The translations under genes were made by a program, and so were the position numbers. The notes under the pieces are model-generated. The model was not told where the DNA came from, did no database searches, and was given only the letters and a program-made list of their open reading frames with translations. Below are positions 18,048 to 27,765 of a DNA stretch of 64,000 bases, one piece after another. Location: NCBI GenBank assembly GCA_024280485.1, contig JAJRQB010000056.1:20932-84931 (forward strand), given 5' to 3'. The stretch is from Deltaproteobacteria bacterium. GTDB lineage: Bacteria; Desulfobacterota; Desulfuromonadia; Desulfuromonadales; Geopsychrobacteraceae. The first letter of the stretch is position 1, and each line of letters opens with the position of its first letter.

Positions 18048-18839
18048 TTAGCTGCGTAATCTCTTTCCGGTCCCAATCAACCAGGCCGCCCACAAAAACA
18101 GGACAACCGTCATCAGGCTACTGACGCCGAAAGAAACGGCAAAGCTGGTATCACCAACACCGAGAACCGCGTGGCGAAAGCCATCGATCAGATAAAACAT
18201 TGGATTCAGGTGCGACAAGTTGCTCCAGGGAGCCGGTAGAATCGAGATGGGATAAAACACCCCACCTAAATATATTAACGGCAACAGCAAAAAGTTACTG
18301 TACATCGACAGCGTATCGAAATTCTTGGCAAAGATCGCTGCAATCAGACCGAACTGTGCAAAAAGAACGCTGGCCAACAGTGCCATTAATACCGCCAGCA
18401 GCGGTGACGTCCAGGGCATCTCGGCAAACAGGGTCGAGATCAGCCAGGTCACCAGACCGACCAGTGAGCCCCGCAGCATGGCAGCCAGAGTATAGGCCAG
18501 AATAAACTGCGACGGCGAAACCGGAGTCACCAACAGATCGACGATCCCACCAAGATAGCGCGACATGAAGAGCGATGAAGAACAGTTGGCAAAGGAGTTG
18601 TTAATCACCCCCATCAGAATCAGACCGGGGATAACAAACTGGGCATAGTTGAAGCCTTCAAGCACACTGATCCGTTCGCCCAGAGTCGCACCGAACACAA
18701 AAAGGTAAAGCGACGCAGTGATAATCGGGGTCAACAAGGTCTGTGACGCGACGCGCCAGAAGCGCAGAACCTCCTTGCGGAGCAGAGGGGTAAAGGGGAG
18801 CCAGGGCTTATAAACTCCCTGCCCGTTGGAGCCACTCAT
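18048..18839 (-). CDS. ABC-2 type exporter permease (YadH-like)
   Basis: A 263-residue membrane protein with six hydrophobic segments typical of ABC-2 permeases. It has the conserved C-terminal HLNPMFYLIDGFRHAVLG stretch and SRYLGGIVDLLVTPVSP in the coupling-helix region. It overlaps the ATPase gene by 4 bp (ATGA), so the two form one exporter. Substrate is unknown; drug, lipid or polysaccharide export are all seen in this family. Confidence 0.9.
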   Translation of the reverse strand: MSGSNGQGVYKPWLPFTPLLRKEVLRFWRVASQTLLTPIITASLYLFVFGATLGERISVLEGFNYAQFVIPGLILMGVINNSFANCSSSLFMSRYLGGIVDLLVTPVSPSQFILAYTLAAMLRGSLVGLVTWLISTLFAEMPWTSPLLAVLMALLASVLFAQFGLIAAIFAKNFDTLSMYSNFLLLPLIYLGGVFYPISILPAPWSNLSHLNPMFYLIDGFRHAVLGVGDTSFAVSFGVSSLMTVVLFLWAAWLIGTGKRLRS

Positions 18840-19756
18840 GAGTTCCTCCCTGATCTGGTCAGTTGTAGGAAGACGTCTTCTAGGCCGCTCTGTTCTGTTT
18901 CAAAATCCTTGATCCCAAGGTGCAATGACGACAATTGGTGTAACAACTCAGAAACACCACTATCGGTCGGTAAACAAAGGATCAATTGTCGGCCATTCCC
19001 CTCCAAACGCGGGTGATAGGTCTCAAGCTCGGTCGGAATCGATTCGAGTGGACTGTCAAGCCAGAGCTTGAGCGTGCGCCGTGACAGTCGTCGTACCAGA
19101 TCGCGGGTCGGCTCCAGCGCGACCAATTCACCATGATTCATGATGGCGATCCGATCACACATCTGTTCGGCTTCTTCCAGATAGTGAGTTGTCAGCAGAA
19201 TAGTGGTGCCGTTGCGGTTAATCTCACGCACGAAATCCCAAAGGCTGTGGCGCAGTTCAACATCGACACCTGCGGTCGGCTCATCGAGTATCAACAAGCG
19301 GGGACGATGAATCAACGCCTTGGCGATCATGAAACGCCGTTTCATCCCCCCGGAGAGTTTGATCATCACCTTCTCCAGATGCGGACCAAGGTCAAGCCGA
19401 TCGATCAGTTCCTGACGCCAGAGAGGATCATCCTCCACTCCATAATAGCCAGCGTGCAGGTTGAGTGCTTGAGCAACAGTAAAGAAATTGTCGATAACAA
19501 TTTCCTGATGGACCACACCAAGCATCCGTCGCGTCTTACGATAATGGCTGCGATTATCGAAGCCGAAAGCGGAGATGCGACCAGAATCGATACGAGTGAT
19601 CCCCGAGACCATATTGATCGTGGTGCTTTTGCCCGCACCGTTTGGACCCAACAGGCCAAAGATTTCACCCTGCTCAATGTCAAAACTTAAATTTTTGACT
19701 GCAGGTACAGATGCAAACGATTTTGATAAATTCTCTATATGAAGTGCTTTATCCAT
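18836..19756 (-). CDS. ABC exporter ATP-binding protein (YadG/CcmA-like)
   Basis: A 306-residue ATPase. Walker A is GPNGAGKST near residue 39, the signature is KLSGGMKRR, and Walker B is LLILDEPTAGVD. A C-terminal extension of about 80 residues after the nucleotide-binding domain is typical of ABC-2 exporter ATPases. The frame extends to 19801, but the ATG at 19756 (MDKALHIENL) fits where the domain begins. It heads a likely operon with the permease, the selenoprotein and hslO. Confidence 0.9.
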   Translation of the reverse strand: MDKALHIENLSKSFASVPAVKNLSFDIEQGEIFGLLGPNGAGKSTTINMVSGITRIDSGRISAFGFDNRSHYRKTRRMLGVVHQEIVIDNFFTVAQALNLHAGYYGVEDDPLWRQELIDRLDLGPHLEKVMIKLSGGMKRRFMIAKALIHRPRLLILDEPTAGVDVELRHSLWDFVREINRNGTTILLTTHYLEEAEQMCDRIAIMNHGELVALEPTRDLVRRLSRRTLKLWLDSPLESIPTELETYHPRLEGNGRQLILCLPTDSGVSELLHQLSSLHLGIKDFETEQSGLEDVFLQLTRSGRNS

Positions 19757-19893
19757 GAAGCGAACTATACTCCTCTGAAATAATCTGTTGCAAGAATTCA
19801 ATCGCTCAAACTGGCGGTAAATAAATTGTAAAGCGATATCCAGACCGAAGAAATCTGTGTCAATATAGATAATACTCTAGATTGGAGGGCAAA

Positions 19894-20454
19894 ATGCCAA
19901 CATTAGATCGCATCACCACCGGCGGTGGCGACAAGGGGGAAACAAGCCTGGTCGACGGTAGCCGCGTCGCTAAATGTTCACCCCGCGTTTGTGCCTACGG
20001 CACCGTCGATGAACTCAACTCGATTGTCGGGCTGGTTCGTTGTGAAGAATTGCCCGAAGGGCTCCATGAAAAAATCTGTCTGATCCAAAGCCAGCTCTTC
20101 GATCTGGGGAGTGAACTAGCCACGCCACCTGCGGCTAAAAGTCAAAAACAGGGGTGGGGAATCAGCCAGAAACATATTGAACAGCTCGAACAATGGCTGC
20201 AACAAACCAATGAAAAGCTTGAGCCAGCACCAACGTTTGTACTCCCCGGTGGTAGCAGAGGTGCAGCCTTGCTCCACCAAGCACGCACCGTCACCCGCCG
20301 CACCGAACGCCAGGTCGTCGCCCTGCATCAGAGCGAAGAGGTCGAACCACTCTGTATGCGTTACCTGAACCGGCTGTCTGATCTTTTTTTCGTCTGGGCA
20401 CGATTGTGCAACGACGAGGGTCGCTCTGATCTGCTATGGGAGCGACAGGGCTGA
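19894..20454 (+). CDS. Cob(I)alamin adenosyltransferase, PduO type
   Basis: A 186-residue cytosolic enzyme that transfers adenosyl from ATP to cob(I)alamin. The N-terminal TGGGDKGETSLVDGSRV is the PduO nucleotide-binding loop, and RRTERQVVALHQ with YLNRLSDLFFVWAR are the conserved C-terminal helices. The ATG at 19894 is preceded by GGAGGG. It is divergent from the ABC exporter operon and stands alone. Confidence 0.92.
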   Translation: MPTLDRITTGGGDKGETSLVDGSRVAKCSPRVCAYGTVDELNSIVGLVRCEELPEGLHEKICLIQSQLFDLGSELATPPAAKSQKQGWGISQKHIEQLEQWLQQTNEKLEPAPTFVLPGGSRGAALLHQARTVTRRTERQVVALHQSEEVEPLCMRYLNRLSDLFFVWARLCNDEGRSDLLWERQG

Positions 20455-20912
20455 CCAGCGAAACGGATACATGGTGATGCGCCCGCACCCATCGACATCG
20501 GTGCGACCGGCACCTCTGGGAACCTCCTTCTTGCACGGGCGCCATGTATGGCGCCCGTGCAATATCGTTGATCCCCTCAATTCAGTCGAATCGAGCACAC
20601 CCTTAACAGGAGGAATGGCGCGTGTCGATTAAGACAATCTTTCGATATTTTAAGGCCGGTTGACCCCTCTCCATATATTACACCTCTGCCTGCTGGCCTA
20701 ACTAAACATTGGTGTCCATCTTCCATGCCTGCCTCAGTCTTCGCAGGAAAACCTTTGGCACAGCTACTCGACATTCATAACCTTTCCCCCTTATTTTCAA
20801 GACTAGTCAGCACCACTCAGAGCCAATTCATGCCACAGCCTCTTTGTTTGAGTCACAGGTCCGTTTAAAGGCGCATTTTTTTGATATAATAGTGCGAGGC
20901 TTTATAGGACAT
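20455..20912. other. Gene-free stretch before rnfB
   Basis: These 458 bases contain no convincing gene. A 65-codon minus-strand frame at 20577-20774 resembles nothing and has no good ribosome site. The visible structure is the hairpin at 20531-20562, and a TATAAT at 20885-20890, 23 bases before the rnfB ATG, that could be its -10 box. No matching -35 is obvious; TTTAAA at 20864-20869 is the nearest candidate. Confidence 0.5.
20531..20562. terminator. Perfect 14-bp hairpin after the adenosyltransferase gene
   Basis: TTGCACGGGCGCCA and TGGCGCCCGTGCAA form a perfect stem with a TGTA loop, 76 bases downstream of the adenosyltransferase stop. There is no T-run after it in either direction, so it may act as a factor-assisted terminator, an mRNA-stabilising hairpin or a dispersed repeat. 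Confidence 0.5.
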
Positions 20913-21803
20913 ATGACACCCATGACCCCTCTGGATTTTGAAAAGATACTCTTGGCCTTTTCCGCAATGGCCCTACTGGGTCTACTTCTTTCGGCCCTTT
21001 TGGCGCTGGCTCATCGAACTCTGTTCGTGCCAGTCGATCCCCGCATTGAGGGGCTGGTCGAGATGTTACCGGGCTCCAATTGCGGCGCCTGCGGCAACCC
21101 GAGTTGCCAGGCCTTCGCGGAGGCTTTGGTCGCCGAGACCGCTTCGCCTGCCCAATGTACGGTTGTCGCGCCCGAAGAGGTCAGCCGAATCGCCGCATAT
21201 CTAGGAGTCGCGGCGGGCGAAATTGACCGCCAGGTGGCGCGGCTGGCCTGCGCGGGGGGAAACAACGTGGCCCGACAACGAGCCTGGTACGAAGGTTGGC
21301 CGAGCTGCCAGGCGGCGGACCAGGTGGCTGGCGGCGCCAAGGGCTGCGCCTGGGGCTGCCTGGGGCTGGGCGACTGCGAACGGTCCTGCGATTTTGCCGC
21401 CATCGTCATGAACGAACAGGGGCTGCCCGAAGTGATTGCCGGCAACTGTACCGCCTGCGGCGACTGCGTCGATGCCTGCCCCAAGGATCTATTCAGCCTG
21501 GAGCTTATGCGACACAAACTCTGGGTAGCCTGCAAGAACCTGCTGTTCGACGAAGAGGCGGAAGCGGAATGCGCGGTGGCCTGTAACGGCTGCGGGCTCT
21601 GCGTCAAGGATGCCGCCCCCGGGCTGATCAGCATGCAGGACAACCTGGCGGTGATCGATCGCGAGCGGATGGAGCTGGCCACCAGAGACGCCATCAAACG
21701 CTGTCCGACCGGCGCGATCGTCTGGATCGAAGACGACGAGCAGGAACTGAAAGGAGACAAGGCCAAACGGATCATCCGCCGCAGTCCCCTGCCGATAGGT
21801 TGA
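20913..21803 (+). CDS. rnfB: Rnf complex subunit B (Fe-S, ferredoxin input)
   Basis: A 296-residue protein with an N-terminal membrane helix (residues about 13-35), then the RnfB-specific cluster domain GSNCGACGNPSCQAFAEAL and further Cys motifs CAWGCLGLGDCERSC and CTACGDCVDACPKDLF. The last motif, CNGCGLCVKDAAPGL, lacks the fourth Cys-Pro of a normal ferredoxin site. RnfB is thought to take electrons from ferredoxin. The open frame reaches back to 20844, but the ATG at 20913 has AGGA 5 bases upstream and places the membrane helix at the N-terminus. It is the first gene of the locus; in most rnf operons B is last. Confidence 0.92.
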   Translation: MTPMTPLDFEKILLAFSAMALLGLLLSALLALAHRTLFVPVDPRIEGLVEMLPGSNCGACGNPSCQAFAEALVAETASPAQCTVVAPEEVSRIAAYLGVAAGEIDRQVARLACAGGNNVARQRAWYEGWPSCQAADQVAGGAKGCAWGCLGLGDCERSCDFAAIVMNEQGLPEVIAGNCTACGDCVDACPKDLFSLELMRHKLWVACKNLLFDEEAEAECAVACNGCGLCVKDAAPGLISMQDNLAVIDRERMELATRDAIKRCPTGAIVWIEDDEQELKGDKAKRIIRRSPLPIG

Positions 21804-21883
21804 CTACCGCTAGCTCGAGATAAGGACGCAGAATTTTTAATTTCTGATTTTTTACAGTCACTCCCATGTTATCCGGAGGTGCG

Positions 21884-24800
21884 ATGAAGAAGCAGACCTT
21901 TAAATATCCCGGCATCCCAAGCGCCATGGACGGCAATACGGCGGTGGTCATGTGCGAGCGGGAATCGACCGACGCAGCGGGTGCCTTCCCCATCACCCCC
22001 TCCACCCAGATGGGCGAATACTTCGAGGCCAACGCCACCAACGGTCACCTCAACGTCGGAGGCAGGCCGCTGCTCTTCATCGAACCGGAAGGGGAACACG
22101 CCTCGGCGGCGGTGACCGCCGGATTTGCCATGACCGGCTGGCGGGCGGCCAATTTCAGTTCGGGCCAGGGGATCGCCTACATGCATGAATCCCTGTATGC
22201 CGCGGTCGGCAAGCGTCTGACCTATGTGCTCAACATGGGTTGCCGCGCCATGACCAAGGCCAGCCTCAGCGTTCACGCCGGACACGACGACTACCACGCT
22301 ATCGACGACACCGGCTTCTTCCAGCTGTTCGCCAAGGACATCCAGCAGGTTGCGGACTTTAACATCCTCGCCCACCGGATCGCCGAGCTAAGCCTGACCC
22401 CCGGGGTGATGGCCCAGGACGGTTTCCTGACCACCCACATGATCGAATCGCTGCTCCTCCCGGAACGGGAACTGATCGCCGAATTCCTCGGCCTGCCCGA
22501 TGATCTCATCGACTGTCCGACCCCAGCCCAGAAGTTGCTGTTCGGCCCGCGACGACGGCGGGTGCCCGAGCTCTGGGACGTCGACAATCCGCTCTTGGCC
22601 GGACCGGTGCAGAACCAGGAATCCTACATGCAGCAGGTGGCCGCCCAACGGCCCTACTTCTTCGACCCCATCCTGGGGTTGGCCGAGCAGGCCTTCGAGG
22701 AGTATTTCCAGCTCACCGGTCGCCGCTATCGGCCGATCGAGGGCTACCTGCTCGACGACGCCGAATACCTGATCATGGGCCAGGGAAGCATGATCCCCAA
22801 CGCCGAGGCGGTGGCCGACTATCTCAGAACCAAGAAGATCAAGGTGGGGGTACTCAACCTGAGCCTCTGGCGTCCCTTCCCGGGAGGCCAGCTGGCGGAG
22901 CTCCTCAAGGGGCGCAAGGGGGTGACGGTGCTGGAGCGGCTGGACCAGCCGCTGGCCGAGGATCTACCGATGATACGCGAGGTCCGTTCGGTGCTCGGCA
23001 AATGCCTGGAGAACGGCAGGGAGGACGTAACCCCCCATGCCAACTACCCCGCCTACCGCCCGGAGCAGGTCCCGCTCCTCTACTCCGGCAGCTACGGCAT
23101 GGGTTCCAGGGACCTGCAACCCGAGGCGCTGATCGGCGCGGTGGAGAACATGCTGCCCGAGGGTGCCGGCAAGAAGTTCTTCTACCTCTCCATCGACTTC
23201 ATCCACCGGAACCCCGCCACGCCCAAGCAGGAGATCTACTCTCAGAGTCTAGAGGACAGCTTCCCCGGCATCGGCGAGCTGGCGGTCAGGGGGAGCGAGA
23301 ACCCCAACCTGCTGCCGGAGGGAAGCATCAGCGTACGCATCCATTCTATCGGCGGCTGGGGCGCCATCGCCACGGGCAAGAACCTGACCATGACCCTGGC
23401 CGACATCCTCGGCTACCAGATCAAGTCGAACCCCAAATACGGCTCCGAGAAGAAGGGGCAGCCGACGACCTACTATCTCTCGGTGGCTCCCGAGCCGATC
23501 AGGATCAACTGCGAGTACTACCATGTCGACACCGTCCTCTCTCCCGACCCCAACGTCTTCGCCCATACCAACCCCCTGGGAGGTCTGAGACAGGGCGGAA
23601 TCTTCATCATCCAGAGCGACGCCGAAGATCCCGCAGAGGTCTGGGCATCGATCCCCCTCAAGTACCGCAAGCTGCTGGTCGAGCGACAGATCCGCTGCTA
23701 CTGCCTCGACGCCTTCAAAATTGCGCGCGAGGAGGCCAGCGACCCGGAACTACTCTTCCGCATGCAGGGGATCGCCTTCCAGGGAGCCTTCTTCAAGGCC
23801 GCACCGCTGATGCAGGAGGCCAAGCTCAGCGAGACGTCCCTGTTCGAGAAGATCGAGACCCAGCTCCGTCACAAGTTCGGTGCCAAGGGGGAGCAGATGG
23901 TGGCCGACAACCTGCGGGTGGTCGAGCGCGGTTTCGCCGAGACCCGCGAAATATGCGAGATGCCGTTGGACGAGGCCGAAAGTGCCGAAGAGAGCGGGCA
24001 GGTCAAGGAGTTCCTGCCCGCCGAACTCAAGCTGCTGCCCGCTTCCAAGGTGCCGATCAGCGACATCCAGCGCTTCTGGGAGGAGATCGGTCAATTTTAC
24101 CACAGCGGTCGCTCCAGCCAGATCCTCAGCGACCCCTTTGCGGCGATGAGTTTGATGCCCGCCAGCAGCGGAATCTTCCGCGACCTGAGCGGCATCCGCT
24201 TCGAGCACCCCGAATTTATCCCAGAACGCTGCACCGGCTGCGGCGACTGTTGGGTGGCCTGTCCCGATTCGGCCCTGCCCGGTCTGGTCAACGAGATCGG
24301 CGAAATCTTCGAGACGCTGATCGACCGGCTGGAACGCAAAGGCCACGAATTCAGCGAGCTGCGCAAAGCGGTCAGACCGCTCGAGACAGAGCTGCGGGAG
24401 CGGATTGATGCCAGCGAGGAAGACAGCATCGATCTCCAGGCGCTGCTGCAGGAGCTGATCGCAGCGAGACGGGAGAACGCTTCGGAGAGACTGCAGGAGG
24501 AATTAGCGCTGTTGCAGGAAGAGATGGCCGAACTCCAGCTGGCCGTCACCAAGCCCTATTACCGCACCCCGGAGAAGGAGGCCAAAGGCTCGGGCGGACT
24601 GCTCTCGATCACGGTCAACCCCTACAGCTGCAAGGGCTGCATGGAGTGCGTGGCGGTCTGCGGCGACAAGGCGTTGCGCAACGTCCCCCAGACAGCGCAG
24701 AGCATAGCGCAAATGCGCCGCAGGTGGGAGCTGTGGCACGACCTGCCGACCACCCAGGAGCGCTTCAGGCGGATCGACGATCTGGAGGAGGCGATCGGCG

Positions 24801-26449
24801 CGCTGGAAGGCCTGCTGCTCGACAAACAGAACTACCTCGCCATGGTCGGCGGCGACGGGGCCTGCCTCGGCTGCGCCGAGAAGACACTGCTGCACCTGTT
24901 CACCGCCACGGTCACCGCCCTGATGCAACCACGGGTGAGCGCCTTCCTGGCCAAACTGGAGAGCATGATCGAAGGACTGGAGGAGAAGATCCACCAGGCC
25001 CTGACGGTCCATTTCGACGACCCGGCCAGACTGAGCGAGCTGGTGACGGGGCTCAAACAGCAGGAAGTCACCCTGGCCGACATCGCTGGCCAACTCGATC
25101 CGCAGCAGACCCCCGTCGATCTGGAACTGCTCAGAACTACCAGCCAACTCCTGAGCGAACTCAAGGAGTTGATCTGGCGATACCGGGAGGGGGTCAGCGG
25201 TCGGGGACGCTGCAAACTGGGCCTGATCAACGCCACCGGCTGCTCGAGCGTCTGGGGCTCCAGCTACCCCTTCAACCCCTATCCCGTCCCCTGGGCCAAC
25301 CACCTCTTCCAGGACAGCCCGTCGCTCGCTATGGGCGTCTTCGAAGGACACATGCGCAAGATGGCGGACAACTTCAAACTGGTCCGCCGCGCCGAGGTCG
25401 AACTGGGAGAGCGGGAAGCGGAGGATTTGACCTACTTCAACTGGGAAGATTTTTCCGACGAGGAATTTCTGCTCTGCCCGCCGGTGGTGACGGTGGGGGG
25501 CGACGGGGCGATGTACGACATCGGCTTTCAGAATCTCTCGCGGATGCTGATGACCGGCAAGCCGATCAAGGTGGTGGTCCTCGACACCCAGGTCTATTCC
25601 AATACCGGCGGCCAGGCCTGCACCTCGGGCTTCACCGGGCAAATCTCCGACATGGCCACTTTCGGCAGCCGAAGCCAGGGAAAGCAGGAGATCCGTAAGG
25701 AGATCGGCCTGATCGGCATGGCCCATCGGACCAGCTACGTGATGCAATCGAGCCTGGCCTCGGCCTCGCACCTGATGGAGGGCTTCATCGAAGGGATGAT
25801 GTGCAAGCGTCCCGCCCTCTTCAACCTCTTCACCTCCTGCCAGCCGGAACACGGCATCGCCGACGATGCTGCCACCCGCCAGGCGCGGCTGGCCCTGGAA
25901 TCGCGGGCCTACCCCTTCTTCCGCTACAACCCGGATAAGGGGGTCACCCCGCCCGAGTGTTTCGACCTCGACGGCAACCCGGACCCGGATCGGGATTGGA
26001 CCAGCTACGAGCTGCACTACCTGGATGATGCGGGGGAGCAGCAGAGCATGGAAATCACCCTGACCTTTGCCGACTACGCCGCCAGCGAAGGCCGCTTCCG
26101 CCCACACTTCAAACCGCTGCCCCGCGAGACCTGGGACGATGAAAAGCTGAAACCGGTGGCCGAGTTCCTGGAGTTGGAGCCGGACGAACGCGAGGAGCTG
26201 CTCCCCTTCATCTGGGCGGTCGACCGGGAGAACCGCCTCACCCGCCTGGCGGTCTCCGCAACCATCATCACCGCCACCGAGGACCGGCGCAGCTTCTGGA
26301 AGATCCTGAAATCGATGGCCGGCATCGAGACTACGGCCAGGGATGAACTGGCCGAAGAGATCAAGGGGGAACTGCTCGGCAATCTGACCAGAAATCTGAT
26401 TGCCCTGACCAGGGGGGCCGCCGATCCGTCCGAGCCGGAAGAAATATGA
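21884..26449 (+). CDS. Giant PFOR-like 2-oxoacid:ferredoxin oxidoreductase fusion
   Basis: A 1521-residue single-chain enzyme of the pyruvate:ferredoxin oxidoreductase superfamily; NifJ-type PFORs are about 1170-1200. Order: alpha domain (GAFPITPSTQMGEYFEAN near residue 35), domain II, gamma domain (GGWGAIATGKNL near residue 490), a ferredoxin motif (CTGCGDCWVACP, residue 783), about 100 residues of charged helix likely to be coiled coil, a second motif (CKGCMECVAVCG, 916), CLGCAEKT (993), a second helical insert, and the TPP site (GGDGAMYDIG, 1204; VYSNTGGQ). About 180 further residues end it. GGAGGT precedes the ATG at 21884. It sits between rnfB and rnfC and overlaps rnfC by 4 bp. The substrate 2-oxoacid is unknown. 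Confidence 0.88.
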   Translation: MKKQTFKYPGIPSAMDGNTAVVMCERESTDAAGAFPITPSTQMGEYFEANATNGHLNVGGRPLLFIEPEGEHASAAVTAGFAMTGWRAANFSSGQGIAYMHESLYAAVGKRLTYVLNMGCRAMTKASLSVHAGHDDYHAIDDTGFFQLFAKDIQQVADFNILAHRIAELSLTPGVMAQDGFLTTHMIESLLLPERELIAEFLGLPDDLIDCPTPAQKLLFGPRRRRVPELWDVDNPLLAGPVQNQESYMQQVAAQRPYFFDPILGLAEQAFEEYFQLTGRRYRPIEGYLLDDAEYLIMGQGSMIPNAEAVADYLRTKKIKVGVLNLSLWRPFPGGQLAELLKGRKGVTVLERLDQPLAEDLPMIREVRSVLGKCLENGREDVTPHANYPAYRPEQVPLLYSGSYGMGSRDLQPEALIGAVENMLPEGAGKKFFYLSIDFIHRNPATPKQEIYSQSLEDSFPGIGELAVRGSENPNLLPEGSISVRIHSIGGWGAIATGKNLTMTLADILGYQIKSNPKYGSEKKGQPTTYYLSVAPEPIRINCEYYHVDTVLSPDPNVFAHTNPLGGLRQGGIFIIQSDAEDPAEVWASIPLKYRKLLVERQIRCYCLDAFKIAREEASDPELLFRMQGIAFQGAFFKAAPLMQEAKLSETSLFEKIETQLRHKFGAKGEQMVADNLRVVERGFAETREICEMPLDEAESAEESGQVKEFLPAELKLLPASKVPISDIQRFWEEIGQFYHSGRSSQILSDPFAAMSLMPASSGIFRDLSGIRFEHPEFIPERCTGCGDCWVACPDSALPGLVNEIGEIFETLIDRLERKGHEFSELRKAVRPLETELRERIDASEEDSIDLQALLQELIAARRENASERLQEELALLQEEMAELQLAVTKPYYRTPEKEAKGSGGLLSITVNPYSCKGCMECVAVCGDKALRNVPQTAQSIAQMRRRWELWHDLPTTQERFRRIDDLEEAIGALEGLLLDKQNYLAMVGGDGACLGCAEKTLLHLFTATVTALMQPRVSAFLAKLESMIEGLEEKIHQALTVHFDDPARLSELVTGLKQQEVTLADIAGQLDPQQTPVDLELLRTTSQLLSELKELIWRYREGVSGRGRCKLGLINATGCSSVWGSSYPFNPYPVPWANHLFQDSPSLAMGVFEGHMRKMADNFKLVRRAEVELGEREAEDLTYFNWEDFSDEEFLLCPPVVTVGGDGAMYDIGFQNLSRMLMTGKPIKVVVLDTQVYSNTGGQACTSGFTGQISDMATFGSRSQGKQEIRKEIGLIGMAHRTSYVMQSSLASASHLMEGFIEGMMCKRPALFNLFTSCQPEHGIADDAATRQARLALESRAYPFFRYNPDKGVTPPECFDLDGNPDPDRDWTSYELHYLDDAGEQQSMEITLTFADYAASEGRFRPHFKPLPRETWDDEKLKPVAEFLELEPDEREELLPFIWAVDRENRLTRLAVSATIITATEDRRSFWKILKSMAGIETTARDELAEEIKGELLGNLTRNLIALTRGAADPSEPEEI

Positions 26450-27765
26450 GTCTGCCGAGCTTTGCCCAGGGCATCCATCCGCCAACGGCCAAGCAACTGA
26501 CGGCGGCGAAGCCGATCCGGCGCTTCCCCTTCGCCCCCTATCTGGTGATTCTGCTCTCCCAGCACATCGGCCAACCGGCCAAGCCGGTGGTCCGCCAGGG
26601 GGAGGAGGTCCAGCGCGGGCAGCTGATCGCAGAGGCCCAGGGCTTCCTGTCGGTGCCGATGCATGCGCCAGCCACCGGCCGGGTGACCAGGATCGGCAAG
26701 GCGCTCGACATGAGCGGACGGATGGCGCAGGCAGTGATGATCGAACCCTACCCCGCCGCGGAACAGGAATTTCCGGAGCGCCAGGGGACAGATCCCCTGC
26801 AGTGCAGCGCCGCGGAACTGCTGCAACTGGTCCAAAACAGCGGCATGGTCGGTCTCGGCGGTGCCGCCTTTCCGACCCATGTCAAGATTCAGGCCAGTCT
26901 CGACAAGGGGGTCGAAACCCTGATCGTCAACGGCTGTGAATGCGAACCCTATTTGACCTGTGATCACCGGGTGATGCTCGAATATCCCGCCGAGGTGATC
27001 CTCGGGATCAGGATACTCCTTAAGAGCCTCTCCATCGACCGGGCGCTGATCGCCATCGAGGAGAACAAGGCCGATGCCGCCGCTGTCCTGCGGGCCGCAA
27101 TCGAACCGGACTGGCCGATCGAGGTACAGCTGCTGCAGACCAAATATCCGCAAGGGGCCGAAAAGCTGCTCACCCAGGCGCTGTTGGGCAGGGAGATCCC
27201 GGCTGGAAAACTGCCAGCGGACATCGGCGTGATGGTCTCCAACGTCGCCACCCTGATGGAGATCGCCCGGCTGATCCCCAGAGGCCAGGGGATCATCGAG
27301 CGGGTGGTCACCCTCTCCGGCGAAGGGCTCGGCAAGCCCGGCAACTATCTGGTCCCCATCGGCACCCCCCTCGATTTCATCCTGGACCGAGTGGGGTTGG
27401 AGGCGGAGCAGCCGCGGGTGATCTTCGGCGGGCCGCTGATGGGAAAACCGGTGGCCTGCCTGCAGACGCCGACCACCAAGGGGGTGACCGGCATCCTGGT
27501 GCTCAAGGGGCCGCCGCCCGACCATCCTCGACCCGCGCCCAGCCCCTGTATCCTGTGCGGCGACTGCCTCAGGGTCTGCCCCCTGCAGCTCAACCCCAGC
27601 ATGCTGGGACGACTGGCCCAGCGAAGCCTGTACGAGGAGATGGCCCATGAGTATCACCTGCGGGACTGTTTCGAATGCGGCTGCTGTGCCTATGTCTGCC
27701 CAGCGCGAATCCCTCTGGTACAACTGTTCCAGGCCGCCAAGACCAACCTGAGGAAACTGGGATGA
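26446..27765 (+). CDS. rnfC: Rnf complex subunit C (NADH/FMN and Fe-S)
   Basis: A 439-residue peripheral subunit related to NuoF that exchanges electrons with NAD. The core shows GMVGLGGAAFPTHVKIQ near residue 138 and VNGCECEPYLTCDHR near 165. At the C-terminus two ferredoxin motifs, CILCGDCLRVCPLQL and CFECGCCAYVCPARIP, are intact. It overlaps the preceding fusion gene (ATGA) and rnfD (ATGA), implying translational coupling. Confidence 0.95.
   Translation: MSLPSFAQGIHPPTAKQLTAAKPIRRFPFAPYLVILLSQHIGQPAKPVVRQGEEVQRGQLIAEAQGFLSVPMHAPATGRVTRIGKALDMSGRMAQAVMIEPYPAAEQEFPERQGTDPLQCSAAELLQLVQNSGMVGLGGAAFPTHVKIQASLDKGVETLIVNGCECEPYLTCDHRVMLEYPAEVILGIRILLKSLSIDRALIAIEENKADAAAVLRAAIEPDWPIEVQLLQTKYPQGAEKLLTQALLGREIPAGKLPADIGVMVSNVATLMEIARLIPRGQGIIERVVTLSGEGLGKPGNYLVPIGTPLDFILDRVGLEAEQPRVIFGGPLMGKPVACLQTPTTKGVTGILVLKGPPPDHPRPAPSPCILCGDCLRVCPLQLNPSMLGRLAQRSLYEEMAHEYHLRDCFECGCCAYVCPARIPLVQLFQAAKTNLRKLG

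Noticed and set aside
17712..18093. AhpD-like gene as a pseudogene broken by a stop
   Set aside because: The only interruption is TGA at the redox Cys position, followed by intact family sequence and a SECIS-like hairpin. Selenocysteine explains it better.
20577..20774. 65-codon minus-strand frame between the adenosyltransferase and rnfB
   Set aside because: No ribosome site, no family resemblance and no conserved-looking features.
24503..27723. Long minus-strand open frames of 549-660 codons
   Set aside because: They are shadows of the G+C-rich fusion and rnfC genes, lack recognisable domains and have skewed composition.
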